62,883 nt of DNA. It comes from Acidobacteriota bacterium. GTDB lineage: Bacteria > Acidobacteriota > UBA6911. The stretch is taken from assembly GCA_016929335.1 (NCBI GenBank), contig JAFGIY010000058.1, positions 1-62,883 of the forward strand, in the 5' to 3' direction. Positions 16,521 through 26,287 of the stretch are shown piece by piece. The notes under the pieces were generated by a model. That model searched no databases and was not told the DNA's origin. It saw only the letters and a list, made by a program, of their open reading frames with translations. A program made the translations under genes and the position numbers. Position 1 is the stretch's first letter. Every line of letters starts with the position of its first letter.

Positions 16521-17795
16521 ATGCTGACTGAAATGGGACGTATGGCCCGCGATGCATTCCGACAGATGGCGAATGCGGGGACCAGATCAAAAAACCGGGC
16601 TTTGCAGGCTTTGGCGGCTCTGCTCGATCAAGCTCAACCGGACATTCTGGAAGCAAATAAAGCCGATATTCAAGCCGGCCGGGATTCGGGCATGAGCGAT
16701 GCCCTGATCGACAGGCTGACTCTGACCGAAACCCGTCTAAAGGGCATGTCGGCAGATTTGCGTCGATTGGTTGAATTGCCCGATCCGGTCGGCGAACGCT
16801 TCGATGAAACGGTTTTGCCCAATGGATTGAAGCTATGGAGGCAACGCGTCCCGCTTGGAGTGATGGCCGTGATATACGAGTCCCGCCCCAATGTCACGAT
16901 TGATGTCTCGGGATTGGCAATCAAAACCGGCAACGCCGCGATTCTGCGCGGAGGCAAAGAGACAATTCATTCCAACCGCATCCTTGTCGAACTGGTGCAG
17001 AAGGCCCTCGAACAGAGCCGGCTGCCCGCTAATGCCGTGCAGTTTATGGATAATCCCGACCGCGCCCTGGTCATGGAACTGCTTCGGCTGCACCAATATG
17101 TTGACATCATTATTCCCCGAGGCGGCGAAGGACTGCATCGTTTTTGCAGGGAGAACGGCCAGATTCCGGTTATCACGGGCGGGATCGGCATCTGCCATAT
17201 TTTCGTTGATGAGTCCGCCGATTTGCAGAAGGCACTCAGGGTGATGCACAACGCTAAAACTCAGCGCCCGTCTGTGTGCAATGCATTGGATACGGTGCTT
17301 GTACACCGCACAATCGCGGCAGAAGCCCTGCCCCGCATCGTCAGATATCTCTCTCCCGCCGGAGTTTCTTTCCGTGCAGACGAATCTGCGATGCCGTTTT
17401 TGGTACAGGATAAGAACGAGAATACACCCTTCTCCGTCCCGGTCACCCCTGCAGGCCCGGACGACTTCGACACAGAATGGATGTCTCTGGTGCTCGGGCT
17501 GAAAGTTGTGGACGGAATTGATGAGGCAATTGCTCATACGAATGCCCATAGCATGGGCCACTCCGATTCGATTCTGACTGAAAATGCTGCCAATGCCGCC
17601 CGCTGGATTAATGAAGTCGACTCTGCAGCCGTGTATGTAAACGCCTCAACGCGTTTTACCGATGGCGGACAATTCGGCCTGGGGGCGGAAGTGGCGATAT
17701 CCACTCAGCGTCTGCATGCCCGCGGCCCAATGGGTCTGCGCGAGCTTACGACCTATAAATGGGTAGCCGAGGGAAACTATCATATAAGAGAGTAG
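16521..17795 (+). CDS. proA: Gamma-glutamyl phosphate reductase
   Basis: A 424-residue NADPH-dependent aldehyde-dehydrogenase-fold enzyme that reduces glutamyl 5-phosphate to glutamate semialdehyde. Visible family signatures are VPLGVMAVIYESRPNVT, the nucleotide loop LRGGKETIHSNR, PRGGEGLHRF, the catalytic cysteine in QRPSVCNALDTVLVH and the C-terminal TRFTDGGQFGLGAEVAISTQ. Length fits ProA (about 415-430). GAGG lies ahead of ATG 16521. It is the second gene of the proBA pair. Confidence 0.97.
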   Translation: MLTEMGRMARDAFRQMANAGTRSKNRALQALAALLDQAQPDILEANKADIQAGRDSGMSDALIDRLTLTETRLKGMSADLRRLVELPDPVGERFDETVLPNGLKLWRQRVPLGVMAVIYESRPNVTIDVSGLAIKTGNAAILRGGKETIHSNRILVELVQKALEQSRLPANAVQFMDNPDRALVMELLRLHQYVDIIIPRGGEGLHRFCRENGQIPVITGGIGICHIFVDESADLQKALRVMHNAKTQRPSVCNALDTVLVHRTIAAEALPRIVRYLSPAGVSFRADESAMPFLVQDKNENTPFSVPVTPAGPDDFDTEWMSLVLGLKVVDGIDEAIAHTNAHSMGHSDSILTENAANAARWINEVDSAAVYVNASTRFTDGGQFGLGAEVAISTQRLHARGPMGLRELTTYKWVAEGNYHIRE

Positions 17796-17839
17796 AATCC
17801 CGGGCCTGAAGCCAAACAATCAAAAGAGCATAGGAACCA

Positions 17840-18232
17840 ATGGCGAAGAAGAAAATTTCCAAATCCGATGCGGAATGGCAAAGGATTTTGTCACCCGATC
17901 AATACAGGATTATGAGACTCAAGGAAACAGAACCCGCCTTCACCGGAGAGTATTGGGACCATCACGAAAAAGGCGTGTATCGGTGCGCCGGTTGCGGCAT
18001 AGAGCTATTCAGCTCCGAATCCAAATACGATTCGGGCTCCGGCTGGCCAAGTTTCTTTGCCGCCGTTTCGGATAATAATATTCGCAAAGAAGAAGACAAC
18101 AGCCTCTCGATGCAGCGTGTGGAGTTGATGTGCGACCGCTGCGGCGCACATCTGGGACACCTCTTCGAAGATGGGCCGGAGCCCACAGGCCTGCGTTTTT
18201 GCATTAACTCCGCATCGCTTAGGTTTACTTAA
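17840..18232 (+). CDS. msrB: Peptide-methionine (R)-S-oxide reductase
   Basis: A 130-residue MsrB that repairs the R form of methionine sulfoxide in proteins. The structural zinc site is CAGC (Cys49, Cys52) and CDRC (Cys98, Cys101), and the catalytic residue is Cys121 in LRFCINSASLRF. Some relatives use selenocysteine at this position; here the codon is a plain cysteine codon although the genome has tRNA-Sec. It lies 44 bases after proA and may be co-transcribed. Confidence 0.96.
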   Translation: MAKKKISKSDAEWQRILSPDQYRIMRLKETEPAFTGEYWDHHEKGVYRCAGCGIELFSSESKYDSGSGWPSFFAAVSDNNIRKEEDNSLSMQRVELMCDRCGAHLGHLFEDGPEPTGLRFCINSASLRFT

Positions 18233-18382
18233 TTCCAATAAATTCCCATCTTTTTAATCTAATTTTCATTCCCAGCTTAACTTTTTTGGCCGGAATGCCG
18301 ATCTGGATAGCTGAATAGGTAACAAATGTCCGTCCGAGATCTGCAGACCGGAAGGGCAGTCCATACTGACAGTGAAGGTGTC

Positions 18383-18850
18383 ATGCCTAAGCCTAAGCGC
18401 AATAATAATCAGGAACGAAGAGCCGCCAGGCGGCTGCCGGTTTCGCAGATAATTCCGAAACCGGTTGCCCGGCTGAATACAGGGCAGGAGGTAGAACTGG
18501 TTAACGTCGGCCTGAACGGCACTGTTCTTGTTAAAACCAGGATCATGCTGCATCCCGGCTCCTTTGTCCGTCTGAGGCTCAAAATGCCAAATGAGATGAT
18601 CAATTTGGACGGGCGCGTGCAACGCAGCAGGGTTATAGGTGTGAAACAGACGAAAATAATGTATGAGGCCGCAGTCATTCTTGACAAAGGACTTCCTCAA
18701 TCGCTGGCTGATATTGTTCAGCGAATGGATGAGCCCTCTTCTCCTGCAGAGCAATCCTCCGATCAGGAACCGAATCCGGCTTTGACGAACTTATCTGAAT
18801 CCGCTCAGATCTGGGTCTTAAATACCCCGTCATCCGGAGCCGAAGCCTGA
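18383..18850 (+). CDS. PilZ-like domain protein
   Basis: A 155-residue small protein. An RRAARR motif near residue 12 and NVGLNGTVL near residue 45 match the RxxxR and (D/N)xSxxG elements of cyclic-di-GMP-binding PilZ domains; the Ser is replaced by Leu, so ligand binding is uncertain. A beta barrel (VRLRLKMP, INLDGRVQRSR) follows and the last 45 residues look disordered. ATG 18383 is chosen because GAAGG lies six bases upstream and the motif starts close to the N-terminus; an ATG at 18326 would add 19 residues. Confidence 0.75.
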   Translation: MPKPKRNNNQERRAARRLPVSQIIPKPVARLNTGQEVELVNVGLNGTVLVKTRIMLHPGSFVRLRLKMPNEMINLDGRVQRSRVIGVKQTKIMYEAAVILDKGLPQSLADIVQRMDEPSSPAEQSSDQEPNPALTNLSESAQIWVLNTPSSGAEA

Positions 18851-18935
18851 ATACCCGATACCGCGAATAATCAAGAGTTAAGGATCTGTTAAAAAATCCA
18901 TGCCTGCCTGGACATCATTCTTAAACAAACCGGAG

Positions 18936-19541
18936 TCACTTTCCTGCCGATGTTTGCGGCTGAATGAATGCAAGATCCAGTTCTACCTGCACTTCGTTGC
19001 CCACCGCTAAACCGCCAGCCTCCAGCACCCGGTTGTACTTGACGCCGAAATCCTGTCGATTCAGTTTGGTTGTAGCTAAAGCCCCTATGCGCAATTCTTT
19101 ATTCATCCCTTTCACAATGGGCGTTGCCTCGACATCAAGCACCAGCTCTTTGGTTACTCCTCTCATGGTGAGATCTCCGACAAGCTGAAATTTGTTTCCC
19201 TTTATATTTTGAACCCGCTTTGACTTGAAAGTGATTGTCGGATGATTGGCGGCGTCAAAGAAATCGGAACTGCGCAGATGCTCGTCCCGCTTCGGGACGC
19301 GCGTATTGATGGAAGCGACCTGAATCACAGCCTCCGCTTTTACCGTCGAATAGTCCTTGCCGTCGAACATGACTTTCCCCGACATGTTTCCGAATTCTCC
19401 GCGCACATTTGTGATCATCATGTGTTTCACCTGAAAATGAGCCGCAGAATGCGCGGAATCCATTTCCCAGGCGGACTGCGCCGCGACCGGCAGTATCGCG
19501 ACTGAAACTGCTGCAAAAAGCATCAATGTCTTTTGAATCAT
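18936..19541 (-). CDS. YceI-family periplasmic protein
   Basis: A 201-residue protein with a signal peptide (MIQKTLMLFAAVSVAILPVAAQ). The mature part is a YceI lipocalin-like barrel: WEMDSAHSAAHFQVKHM at the start, VRGEFGNMSGKVMFDGKD, KRDEHLRSSDFFDAANHPTI and GDLTMRGVTKELVLDVE. The family binds long isoprenoid or amphiphilic molecules in the periplasm; the physiological ligand here is unknown. It is monocistronic, between the PilZ gene and the divergent DUF523 gene. Confidence 0.92.
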   Translation of the reverse strand: MIQKTLMLFAAVSVAILPVAAQSAWEMDSAHSAAHFQVKHMMITNVRGEFGNMSGKVMFDGKDYSTVKAEAVIQVASINTRVPKRDEHLRSSDFFDAANHPTITFKSKRVQNIKGNKFQLVGDLTMRGVTKELVLDVEATPIVKGMNKELRIGALATTKLNRQDFGVKYNRVLEAGGLAVGNEVQVELDLAFIQPQTSAGK

Positions 19542-19766
19542 GCTGGTTTCTCCTTGTGTCTATTCAGGAATTGAATTGCAGGCCCGATCCCGCATCGCTT
19601 CCCGGCTTCGGGCGGATATTCGGAATACTCTGACTGCACCGCACAAAACAGCCTATAATGATAAATATTTAGCAGCTTTGCGACGGGCTTTCAATTGCCG
19701 GCCCGTAGTAATGCAGCAGACAAATCATTCAAACTCAGGAGATTCGCCGAAGGGGAGGAATTTCAG

Positions 19767-20717
19767 ATGGAAACAAAGATCCGGCTTGGCATCAGCGCCT
19801 GTCTTTTAGGAAAGGCCGTTCGATACGACGGAGGCCATAAGCTGGACCGATTTTTGACTGAGACTTTGGGACAATATGTGGAATACGTGCCCGTATGCCC
19901 TGAGGTGGAATGCGGGATGCCTGTTCCCAGAGAATCGATGCGACTGGAAGGCAATCCGGAGTCTCCCCGGCTCATCACCACCCGGACCAGGATTGATAAG
20001 ACTGAACAGATGGCAAGTTGGGCCGGACGCCGCGTAGTCGAACTGGAAAGAGAGAATCTCATGGGATTCATTTTCAAAAGCGACTCTCCCAGCAGCGGAA
20101 TGGAACGCGTCAAAGTTTACAACGAAAAAAATATGGCTTCACGGACCGGGGCAGGCATGTTTGCCCGGGCTTTTATGAATCGTTTTCCGCTTCTTCCCGT
20201 GGAAGAAGAAGGACGCCTTCATGATCCCGTGCTGCGCGAAAATTTCATTGAGCGTATTTTCGTTCTTGCCCGCTGGAGAGAAATCCTCTCGGGAAACAGA
20301 AGCCGCGCAAGCCTCATCGCATTCCACACGAAACACAAGCTGCTCATCCTCTCCCACAGCACCCGGCACTATCAGGAAATGGGAAGGCTGGTCGCCCGCG
20401 CAAAGCAGATTTCGCCGCAGAGGCTTATGGAAGAATATGAACAACAGCTGATGGAAGGATTGAAGCTGAAAGCTACGCCGAAGAAAAACTCAAACGTGTT
20501 GATGCATATGGCCGGCTATTTTAAAGACCGGCTCACTTCAGACGAAAAAGCGGAATTGCTCGATATAATCGACCGGTATCGATCCGGACAGATGCCTTTA
20601 ATTGTTCCGATAACGCTTGTTAATCATTATGTCCGCAAATATGACGAGCCGTATCTGAAAGATCAATATTACCTCAAGCCCCATCCCATCGAGCTGCAGT
20701 TGCGCAATCATGTGTAA
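19767..20717 (+). CDS. DUF523/DUF1722 (YbgA-type) protein
   Basis: A 316-residue protein with two domains. Residues 5-150 are DUF523 (LGISACLLGKAVRYDGGHK, VPVCPEVECGMPVPRESM, GFIFKSDSPSSG). Residues 185-300 are DUF1722 (FHTKHKLLILSHS, YEQQLMEGLKLKATPKKNSNV). Clustered cysteines in DUF523 hint at metal or iron-sulfur binding. YbgA-type proteins are sometimes found near photolyase or thiouridine genes, but no biochemical role is firm. GGGGAGG lies seven bases before ATG 19767, which is preferred over the longer frame. Confidence 0.88.
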   Translation: METKIRLGISACLLGKAVRYDGGHKLDRFLTETLGQYVEYVPVCPEVECGMPVPRESMRLEGNPESPRLITTRTRIDKTEQMASWAGRRVVELERENLMGFIFKSDSPSSGMERVKVYNEKNMASRTGAGMFARAFMNRFPLLPVEEEGRLHDPVLRENFIERIFVLARWREILSGNRSRASLIAFHTKHKLLILSHSTRHYQEMGRLVARAKQISPQRLMEEYEQQLMEGLKLKATPKKNSNVLMHMAGYFKDRLTSDEKAELLDIIDRYRSGQMPLIVPITLVNHYVRKYDEPYLKDQYYLKPHPIELQLRNHV

Positions 20718-20737
20718 ATCCGGCAATCGGCCTGCCT

Positions 20738-21046
20738 TCACTGGACCGTCGTGCCGCTGGAGGGCTTGCCGCCCCCAATCTGTTTGTTCCTCTGTGCCTG
20801 GAGCGCCTGAATCAGGCCGTCCACAATCTGTGTTGGTATGGCAATAACAGCCTTTACGGGCGCCGGGAGAACTCCTGTCTTTTGCATCTTCAAGGCTTCT
20901 TCCTCACTCTGAGGGCCGACAACATCGCAAAAGGTCAGGGTGCAGTCAATGGGCGAAACGCTGACTTGAACATAGTTGGCATAAATTCTGGAAGAAGTCA
21001 GTGCATGGTCGGCAATTATCTGTACGGGCCTTTCCTCGTTTGCCAT
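20738..21046 (-). CDS. DUF3467-like small protein
   Basis: A 102-residue protein whose core (SRIYANYVQVSVSPIDCTLTFCDVVGP) matches the pattern of DUF3467, a small family with a Y-x-N-x-x-x-V start and a D-x-x-L-x-F strand. The last 20 residues are Gly/Ser-rich. No function is established. It is transcribed after the HIT-family gene, 24 bases downstream on the minus strand, and converges with the DUF523 gene. Confidence 0.7.
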   Translation of the reverse strand: MANEERPVQIIADHALTSSRIYANYVQVSVSPIDCTLTFCDVVGPQSEEEALKMQKTGVLPAPVKAVIAIPTQIVDGLIQALQAQRNKQIGGGKPSSGTTVQ

Positions 21047-21070
21047 TTTTTCCTCTTTTCATTAATAGGA

Positions 21071-21421
21071 CTAGCCGGGAGGCCAGCGCAGGATTCTTCC
21101 ACCCAAAATGTGAATGTGTAGATGAAATACCGACTGGCCGGCTTCGGCGTTGGTGTTGATTACGGTTCGATATCCCGTGCCATCAATGCCCTGTTCCCTG
21201 GCCATACGTCCCACAACAGTCATCATGTGGCCCAGAAGCTCCTTGTCCTCATCGAGATTATCGTTGAGCGAAGTGATGTGTTTGCGCGGGATGACCAGCA
21301 GATGAACAGGAGCCTTCGGGCTGGAGTCCTGAAAAACAATGCATCGCTCGTCTTCAAAAAGTATTTTAGCCGGCGCTTCGTGCGCAGCTACACGGCAGAA
21401 AATGCATCCGGATGTTTTCAT
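21071..21421 (-). CDS. HIT-family nucleotide hydrolase/transferase
   Basis: A 116-residue histidine-triad protein of the Hint branch. It has CIFCRVAAHEAPA at the N-terminus (first Zn-ligand pair), FQDSSPKAPVHLLVIPRKHI, and the triad HLHIHILGGR near the end. Such enzymes hydrolyse nucleoside phosphoramidates such as AMP-lysine. It lies downstream of murA in the minus-strand housekeeping run, separated by about 100 bases that carry a piece of the GGGGTC repeat. Confidence 0.95.
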   Translation of the reverse strand: MKTSGCIFCRVAAHEAPAKILFEDERCIVFQDSSPKAPVHLLVIPRKHITSLNDNLDEDKELLGHMMTVVGRMAREQGIDGTGYRTVINTNAEAGQSVFHLHIHILGGRILRWPPG

Positions 21422-21465
21422 TAAACCTCTATCTCGTCAGGATCGGGTTCCTAATCCTGATTTTT

Positions 21466-21492
21466 CGATCCCGATACCGATTCCGACCCCGA
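21466..21492. repeat. Partial second copy of the GGGGTC hexamer element
   Basis: This 27-base segment matches 25 of 27 positions of the right arm of the inverted repeat at 5321-5347. The left arm is absent. It lies between the murA and HIT genes. Confidence 0.65.
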
Positions 21493-21522
21493 AAAGATTT
21501 GCAATTTCGCCTCATCTTCGTT

Positions 21523-22776
21523 TCAGGGGACTCTTTCAATATTCGCTCCCAGCGCGGCGAGTTTTTCCTCGATATGAAAATAGCCGCGATCCAGGTGGTA
21601 CACGCGATCGATCCATGTCTCTCCACTGGCGACAAGGCCGGCCAAAATCAGAGATGCGCTTGCTCTCAGATCCGACGCCAGCACCCGGGCGCCGGTCAGG
21701 CTTCTCCCGCCTTTTACCACCGCCTGTCTGCCTTCTACGGCAATATCTGCGCCCATTCGAATCATCTCAAGGGCATGCATAAAGCGATTCTCGAAGATGG
21801 TTTCCGTGATAACGGCAATGCCGTCTCCCTGAGTCATCAGCGCCATGTATTGTGCTTGCATATCGGTCGGGAACGCCGGGTATGGGTACGTCGTAACATT
21901 CCTGGATAAAACAGGATCCCGACCCTTCACCCGAAAGGAAGCGGGGCCGATGTCTACTTCCGCTCCTGTCTGGCTCAGCTGGGTGAGAACGGCGGTTAAT
22001 TGGTGAGGCCGGCAATTTGCGATTTCGATGTCTCCGCGCGTAATCGCCGCTGCAATCGCAAAGGTTCCGGCTTCGATTCGATCCGGGATGATCCGATGCC
22101 GGCATCCTCGCAGCTTCCTGACTCCGCTGATCCGGATGGTTCGAGTGCCATCCCCTTCAATTTGCGCGCCCATACCGCGCAGCAAATCGGCAAGATCGCT
22201 CACTTCGGGTTCGCAGGCCGCATTATCCAAAATCGTTTCTCCCTCGGCGAGCGTTGCAGCCATCATCAGGTTTTCGGTTCCTGTGACTGTCACGGTTTCC
22301 ATCAGGATATAGGCGCCATGAAGGCCTTCGGTTGAGGCTTCGATATATCCATGTACAACTTCACATTTTGCGCCCATACGCTCCAGGCCCATCAGGTGCA
22401 GGTTTACAGGACGCGCGCCGATAGCACATCCGCCAGGCAGAGAGACTCGCGCTTTTTTGAATCTGCCGACAAGCGGGCCGAGAACAAGAATGGATGCGCG
22501 CATGGTTTTGACCAGTTCATAGGGAGCTTCAAACGAATGCAGTTCCGCCGCGCGCAAAGTCGCCGTTCCGTCTTTCCGGACTTCGGCCTCAGATCCCATT
22601 TCCCGGAGCAGGTTGCGGGTTGTCAGGATATCCCTTACATACGGTATGTTTTCCAGATGGATTGTATCCGCGGTAAGAAGCGATGCTGCCATCGCCGGCA
22701 GTGCGGCATTTTTGGCTCCGCTGATCTCTACCCGTCCCGCCAAGGCGTTGCCGCCCACTATTCGAATTTTATCCAT
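21523..22776 (-). CDS. murA: UDP-N-acetylglucosamine 1-carboxyvinyltransferase
   Basis: A 417-residue enzyme for the first committed step of peptidoglycan synthesis, transferring enolpyruvate from PEP to UDP-GlcNAc. It has the N-terminal GAKNAALP motif with the conserved Lys22, and catalytic Cys117 in LPGGCAIGARPV, so it should be fosfomycin-sensitive by family rule (Asp there gives resistance). TYPYPAFPTDMQAQ, VTETIFENRFMH-type and LRASASLILAGL segments follow. Its ATG overlaps the prmC stop by one base (TAATG), implying translational coupling. Confidence 0.97.
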   Translation of the reverse strand: MDKIRIVGGNALAGRVEISGAKNAALPAMAASLLTADTIHLENIPYVRDILTTRNLLREMGSEAEVRKDGTATLRAAELHSFEAPYELVKTMRASILVLGPLVGRFKKARVSLPGGCAIGARPVNLHLMGLERMGAKCEVVHGYIEASTEGLHGAYILMETVTVTGTENLMMAATLAEGETILDNAACEPEVSDLADLLRGMGAQIEGDGTRTIRISGVRKLRGCRHRIIPDRIEAGTFAIAAAITRGDIEIANCRPHQLTAVLTQLSQTGAEVDIGPASFRVKGRDPVLSRNVTTYPYPAFPTDMQAQYMALMTQGDGIAVITETIFENRFMHALEMIRMGADIAVEGRQAVVKGGRSLTGARVLASDLRASASLILAGLVASGETWIDRVYHLDRGYFHIEEKLAALGANIERVP

Positions 22777-23645
22777 TATTTCTCCCGGGATGTCTTTTGC
22801 GCGACGAGACAGCGCGCAATTCCCTGCAAGTCATTCAATGCCTCCCGGAGGCGCAGTCCTGCGCCAACGACAAGCTCCCCGACCCGCTGGGCCTGTCCGG
22901 CTCCCACTTCCAGCAACAAATAGCCTCCTGCGTTCAACCGCGGTGACACTTCCGGAACAAGCCGGCGATAGATTTCCAGCCCGCTTTCGCCTCCAAATAA
23001 TGCTTTGTGAGGCTCGTGGTTTTTAACTTCGGGGGGCAGACTATCACACTCATTGAGGGCAATATAGGGAGGATTGCATAAAACAAAATCGAGGCATGGT
23101 TTTTGAGGAAACCCGTCCAGAAGGTTGGATTGGACAAAAAGAATACGCTCCGCGACTCCATGCCGGACGGCATTTTCGCGGGCTATTTGAAGCGCTGAGG
23201 CCGAAACATCAACTGCAAATCCGGAGGAGGAAGGCACTTCATGAGCGATTGAAACAGCGATGCAACCTGAACCCGCACCAATATCGGCGAAGCGGATACT
23301 CGAGGGATAATTGCCGCGGATCAGATCCAGCGCTTTTTCGACGAGGATTTCCGTTTCCGGACGCGGGATCAGGACTTCGGGCGTCACCCGAAAAGCCAAT
23401 CCGAAAAATTCCTGCTCACCTGTCAGATACTGAAGAGGCTCCCCGTTCGCTCGCCGGAGGACTAAACGGCGCAGGCGATCCCATGTTTCATCCGAAACCT
23501 GCTGTTCGCCATGGCTCAGGATACGAACTCTATCCCAGCCGATCAAGAAACCGAGCAGAAGATCCGCTGTGAGTACCGGCGAATCCACGCGCGCCCGCCT
23601 CAACTCTTCCGAAGCCCATGATCGAATGTCGGCAATGGTATGCAT
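22776..23645 (-). CDS. prmC: Release factor glutamine methyltransferase
   Basis: A 289-residue SAM-dependent methyltransferase that modifies the GGQ glutamine of release factors. An N-terminal helical domain (LTADLLLGFLIGWDR) is followed by the Rossmann part with the SAM loop FADIGAGSGCIAVSIA and the catalytic NPPYIAL motif, which holds the substrate glutamine. Its target gene prfA lies immediately upstream in the same operon, and murA follows with a one-base overlap. Confidence 0.96.
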   Translation of the reverse strand: MHTIADIRSWASEELRRARVDSPVLTADLLLGFLIGWDRVRILSHGEQQVSDETWDRLRRLVLRRANGEPLQYLTGEQEFFGLAFRVTPEVLIPRPETEILVEKALDLIRGNYPSSIRFADIGAGSGCIAVSIAHEVPSSSGFAVDVSASALQIARENAVRHGVAERILFVQSNLLDGFPQKPCLDFVLCNPPYIALNECDSLPPEVKNHEPHKALFGGESGLEIYRRLVPEVSPRLNAGGYLLLEVGAGQAQRVGELVVGAGLRLREALNDLQGIARCLVAQKTSREK

Positions 23646-23757
23646 GAGAAAGGTCCATTCATATACGGCTATTTACAGAGCAACGCAACAGCATAGCTGC
23701 ACTCGGATTCTATTGGTTGCAGCCGCATTCTGCGCTGAAAAATCCGCAGTTGATATG

Positions 23758-24825
23758 TCAGACCGCGTCCTTAAGCCTTTCCGCCTGATAATGGGTGAAC
23801 AAGGCATCGATCACGGGACTGATATCTCCATCCATGAAACCCGACAGGTTATGGACAGTCAGTCCGATGCGGTGGTCCGTGACGCGGTTCTGAGGGAAAT
23901 TATAGGTCCGGATTTTTTCGCTTCGGTCGCCCGAACCGACCATGCTGCGCCGGCTGTCTGCAATGGATTTCTGCTGTTCCTGCAGTGCAATATCATAAAG
24001 ACGGGACCTTAATACCCGCATGGCTTTTGCCCGGTTCTTTATCTGTGATTTTTCGTCCTGGCAGGACACAACCAGGCCGGTCGGTATGTGGGTGATCCTC
24101 ACGGCTGAGTAGGTTGTATTGACCGATTGCCCTCCGGGCCCTGAAGAGCAGAAAGTGTCGATGCGAATGTCCTTGGGGTCCACAACCACCTCGACATCAT
24201 CCGCTTCCGGCAAAACCGCCACCGTAACAGCCGAGGTGTGAATACGGCCGTTGGCTTCGGTGGCAGGCACGCGCTGTACTCGATGCACTCCGCTTTCGTA
24301 TTTGAATTTGCTGTAAACTCGATCCCCTTCAATAATGGCAATAATCTCCTTATATCCGCCCACCTCCGACGGATGCTCCTCCATAATTTCGACCCGCCAT
24401 CCAACGCGTTCGGTAAATCTGGAATACATGCGGAAGAGTTCCGCCGCAAACAGAGTCGCTTCGTTTCCACCGGTTCCGGCACGGATTTCCAGAAGCACGT
24501 TCTTCTCGTCATTGGGATCCTTGGGCATCAGCAGATATTTAAGATCCTTCTGGCATTCGGCTTCGCGCTCCTGAAGCACAACCAATTCGTCATCAGCGAG
24601 CTTGCGGATATCGGGATCGGTCTCCGATGAACTGAGCGCCTTGCTCTCCTCTATGCCCTTCAGAATGCCTTTATATTCGCGGAACTTCTCCACGACATCG
24701 CGCAGGTCCCGATGAGCTTTTGCGAGCCTCTGGTAGTTGGCCTGATCCGCAAACACCGCCGGATCTGCAAGCTGTGCGTTCAAATCTTCAAATTTCTTTT
24801 CAATCGCATTGAGTTTATCAATCAT
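23758..24825 (-). CDS. prfA: Peptide chain release factor 1
   Basis: A 355-residue class I release factor. The GGQ motif that triggers peptidyl-tRNA hydrolysis is at 231-233 ([12 protein letters not shown]). The stop-codon recognition tripeptide is PAT at 187-189, which marks RF1 (UAA/UAG) and not RF2. The helical N-terminal domain (1-100) is complete. The cluster rpmE-DUF1385-prfA-prmC is a familiar bacterial order. Confidence 0.97.
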   Translation of the reverse strand: MIDKLNAIEKKFEDLNAQLADPAVFADQANYQRLAKAHRDLRDVVEKFREYKGILKGIEESKALSSSETDPDIRKLADDELVVLQEREAECQKDLKYLLMPKDPNDEKNVLLEIRAGTGGNEATLFAAELFRMYSRFTERVGWRVEIMEEHPSEVGGYKEIIAIIEGDRVYSKFKYESGVHRVQRVPATEANGRIHTSAVTVAVLPEADDVEVVVDPKDIRIDTFCSSGPGGQSVNTTYSAVRITHIPTGLVVSCQDEKSQIKNRAKAMRVLRSRLYDIALQEQQKSIADSRRSMVGSGDRSEKIRTYNFPQNRVTDHRIGLTVHNLSGFMDGDISPVIDALFTHYQAERLKDAV

Positions 24826-24878
24826 AGGACGTCCAAATCATCAATTGGGAGAGAATGTCAGGGATGCGGGCGGACCCG

Positions 24879-25847
24879 CTAAGCAGCCGTCTGCGCTTCG
24901 CGAGCTTTGATGCTTTCAAGGTCGAGGGCTTCCTGTAAAGCTCGGATGGAGACTTCAATCTGGTCATCCGACGGTTCTTTTGTCGTGATCCTTTGGAGAG
25001 CAAGACCGGGAAGCACGATCAGGCGGAAAAAACCCTTCCGGCAGCGCGGCGCCGACAGGCGGATGAGTTCGTAAGACAGACCGGATACTACAGGTATGAG
25101 TACCAGGCGCGATAGAAAGATCGCCCAGAAACCGTTAAATTTGAAAAGAGAGAAGACGATGATGCTGACCACCATCACAAACATCAGAAAGCTGGTACCG
25201 CATCGTGGATGTAAAGTCGTTTTTCCCCGGACATTCTCAACTGTAAGTTCCTCGCCGGCTTCCCATGTATGCACGACCTTATGCTCTGCGCCGTGATACT
25301 GGAACACGCGTCGGATGTCTTTCATCAGACTTACGAGAATGATATAGCCCAGGAAAAATATGACGCGAATCACGCCGTCGACCAGATTAAAAACCACCCA
25401 GTTGTGAACTGCCGGAACATATCCTCTCAGCCAGCTGGTAATCCACAGCGGGAGCAGAATGAACAGGCCGATGGCCATTGCAAAGCCCAAAACCATAGGA
25501 ATAGCAACTGGCAGGATCCTGCTCTCCTTTTTGGCTTTCTTGGTCTTCTTCGGCTTCTCGTTTTCCTCCAGATCCAGCAATGAGATATTGATGGAGTAAT
25601 TCAGAGTGCGGAGCCCCAGAATCAGGGCTTGAATCAGGACGGCAAAACCGCGGATAACCACCCAGGAAAGAGGCTTCCAGTAATCGGATAAGCGTTTTAC
25701 CGGCTCCCGCTTTGTTTCAATGGAACCATTCGCACGCCGAACCGCTACGGCGTAGGCACGAGGGGTGCGCATCATAACACCCTCGATAACGGCCTGCCCC
25801 CCTACCAGTATATCTTCCGGAGATGATTTGGAATTGGTATCCGCCAT
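24879..25847 (-). CDS. DUF1385 (YqhQ-type) membrane protein
   Basis: A 322-residue integral membrane protein. The N-terminal GGQAVIEGVMMRTP and the central YHGAEHKVVHTWE, TTLHPRCGTSFLMFVM segments are the DUF1385 signatures. At least four hydrophobic segments are visible (around 75-95, 110-135, 150-170, 215-245). The conserved His/Glu/Cys set could bind metal. Biochemical function is not established; the gene often sits between rpmE and prfA, as here. Acidic and Lys-rich stretches (EENEKPKKTKKAKKE) lie between the first two membrane segments. Confidence 0.93.
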   Translation of the reverse strand: MADTNSKSSPEDILVGGQAVIEGVMMRTPRAYAVAVRRANGSIETKREPVKRLSDYWKPLSWVVIRGFAVLIQALILGLRTLNYSINISLLDLEENEKPKKTKKAKKESRILPVAIPMVLGFAMAIGLFILLPLWITSWLRGYVPAVHNWVVFNLVDGVIRVIFFLGYIILVSLMKDIRRVFQYHGAEHKVVHTWEAGEELTVENVRGKTTLHPRCGTSFLMFVMVVSIIVFSLFKFNGFWAIFLSRLVLIPVVSGLSYELIRLSAPRCRKGFFRLIVLPGLALQRITTKEPSDDQIEVSIRALQEALDLESIKAREAQTAA

Positions 25848-25855
25848 TAAATATC

Positions 25856-26080
25856 TCAGTTTTTGGAAACCTTCTCGGTCTTGCTCTTACCATATCGCCG
25901 CTCGAAGCGTTCAATCCTTCCTGCCGTATCAATCAGCTTTTGCTTTCCCGTAAAGAATGGATGGCAGGCAGAGCACATTTCCAGCCTGATCTCCGGCTTG
26001 GTAGAGCGAGTCTCAAATTTATTTCCGCAGGCGCAGGTTACAAGCACTTTATGGTATTTGGGATGTATCTTCTCTTTCAT
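25856..26080 (-). CDS. rpmE: 50S ribosomal protein L31
   Basis: A 74-residue L31 of the zinc-binding (C+) type: CACG near residue 16 and CSACHPFF near residue 36 supply the ligands, followed by [24 protein letters not shown] 26080 is preferred (AGGTTGATA just upstream); the longer frame adds four residues. An extended -10-like TGGTATAAC lies on the minus strand at 26116-26124 and may start the housekeeping operon. It ends 8 bases before the DUF1385 gene. Confidence 0.95.
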   Translation of the reverse strand: MKEKIHPKYHKVLVTCACGNKFETRSTKPEIRLEMCSACHPFFTGKQKLIDTAGRIERFERRYGKSKTEKVSKN

Positions 26081-26287
26081 TATCAACCTCATTCTTAGGG
26101 CACACTCCCATCGGAGTTATACCAAATAAGCGTAATAGTATACCATCGACAATTCCCCCCGGCCAGCCAAATTTCCTCCTATCGCCGGCCCTGAAAAATT
26201 GAAATATGGGGGGCAGTGTGGTAGTGTGATCCATTCTTTTGGCCCCCCGGCTGCGCCAAGCTCGGCCTTTTATTGATCCGGAATCCT

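Noticed and set aside
17840..18232. MsrB as a selenoprotein
   Set aside because: The catalytic position is a cysteine codon and the gene ends in TAA, so no UGA decoding is needed.
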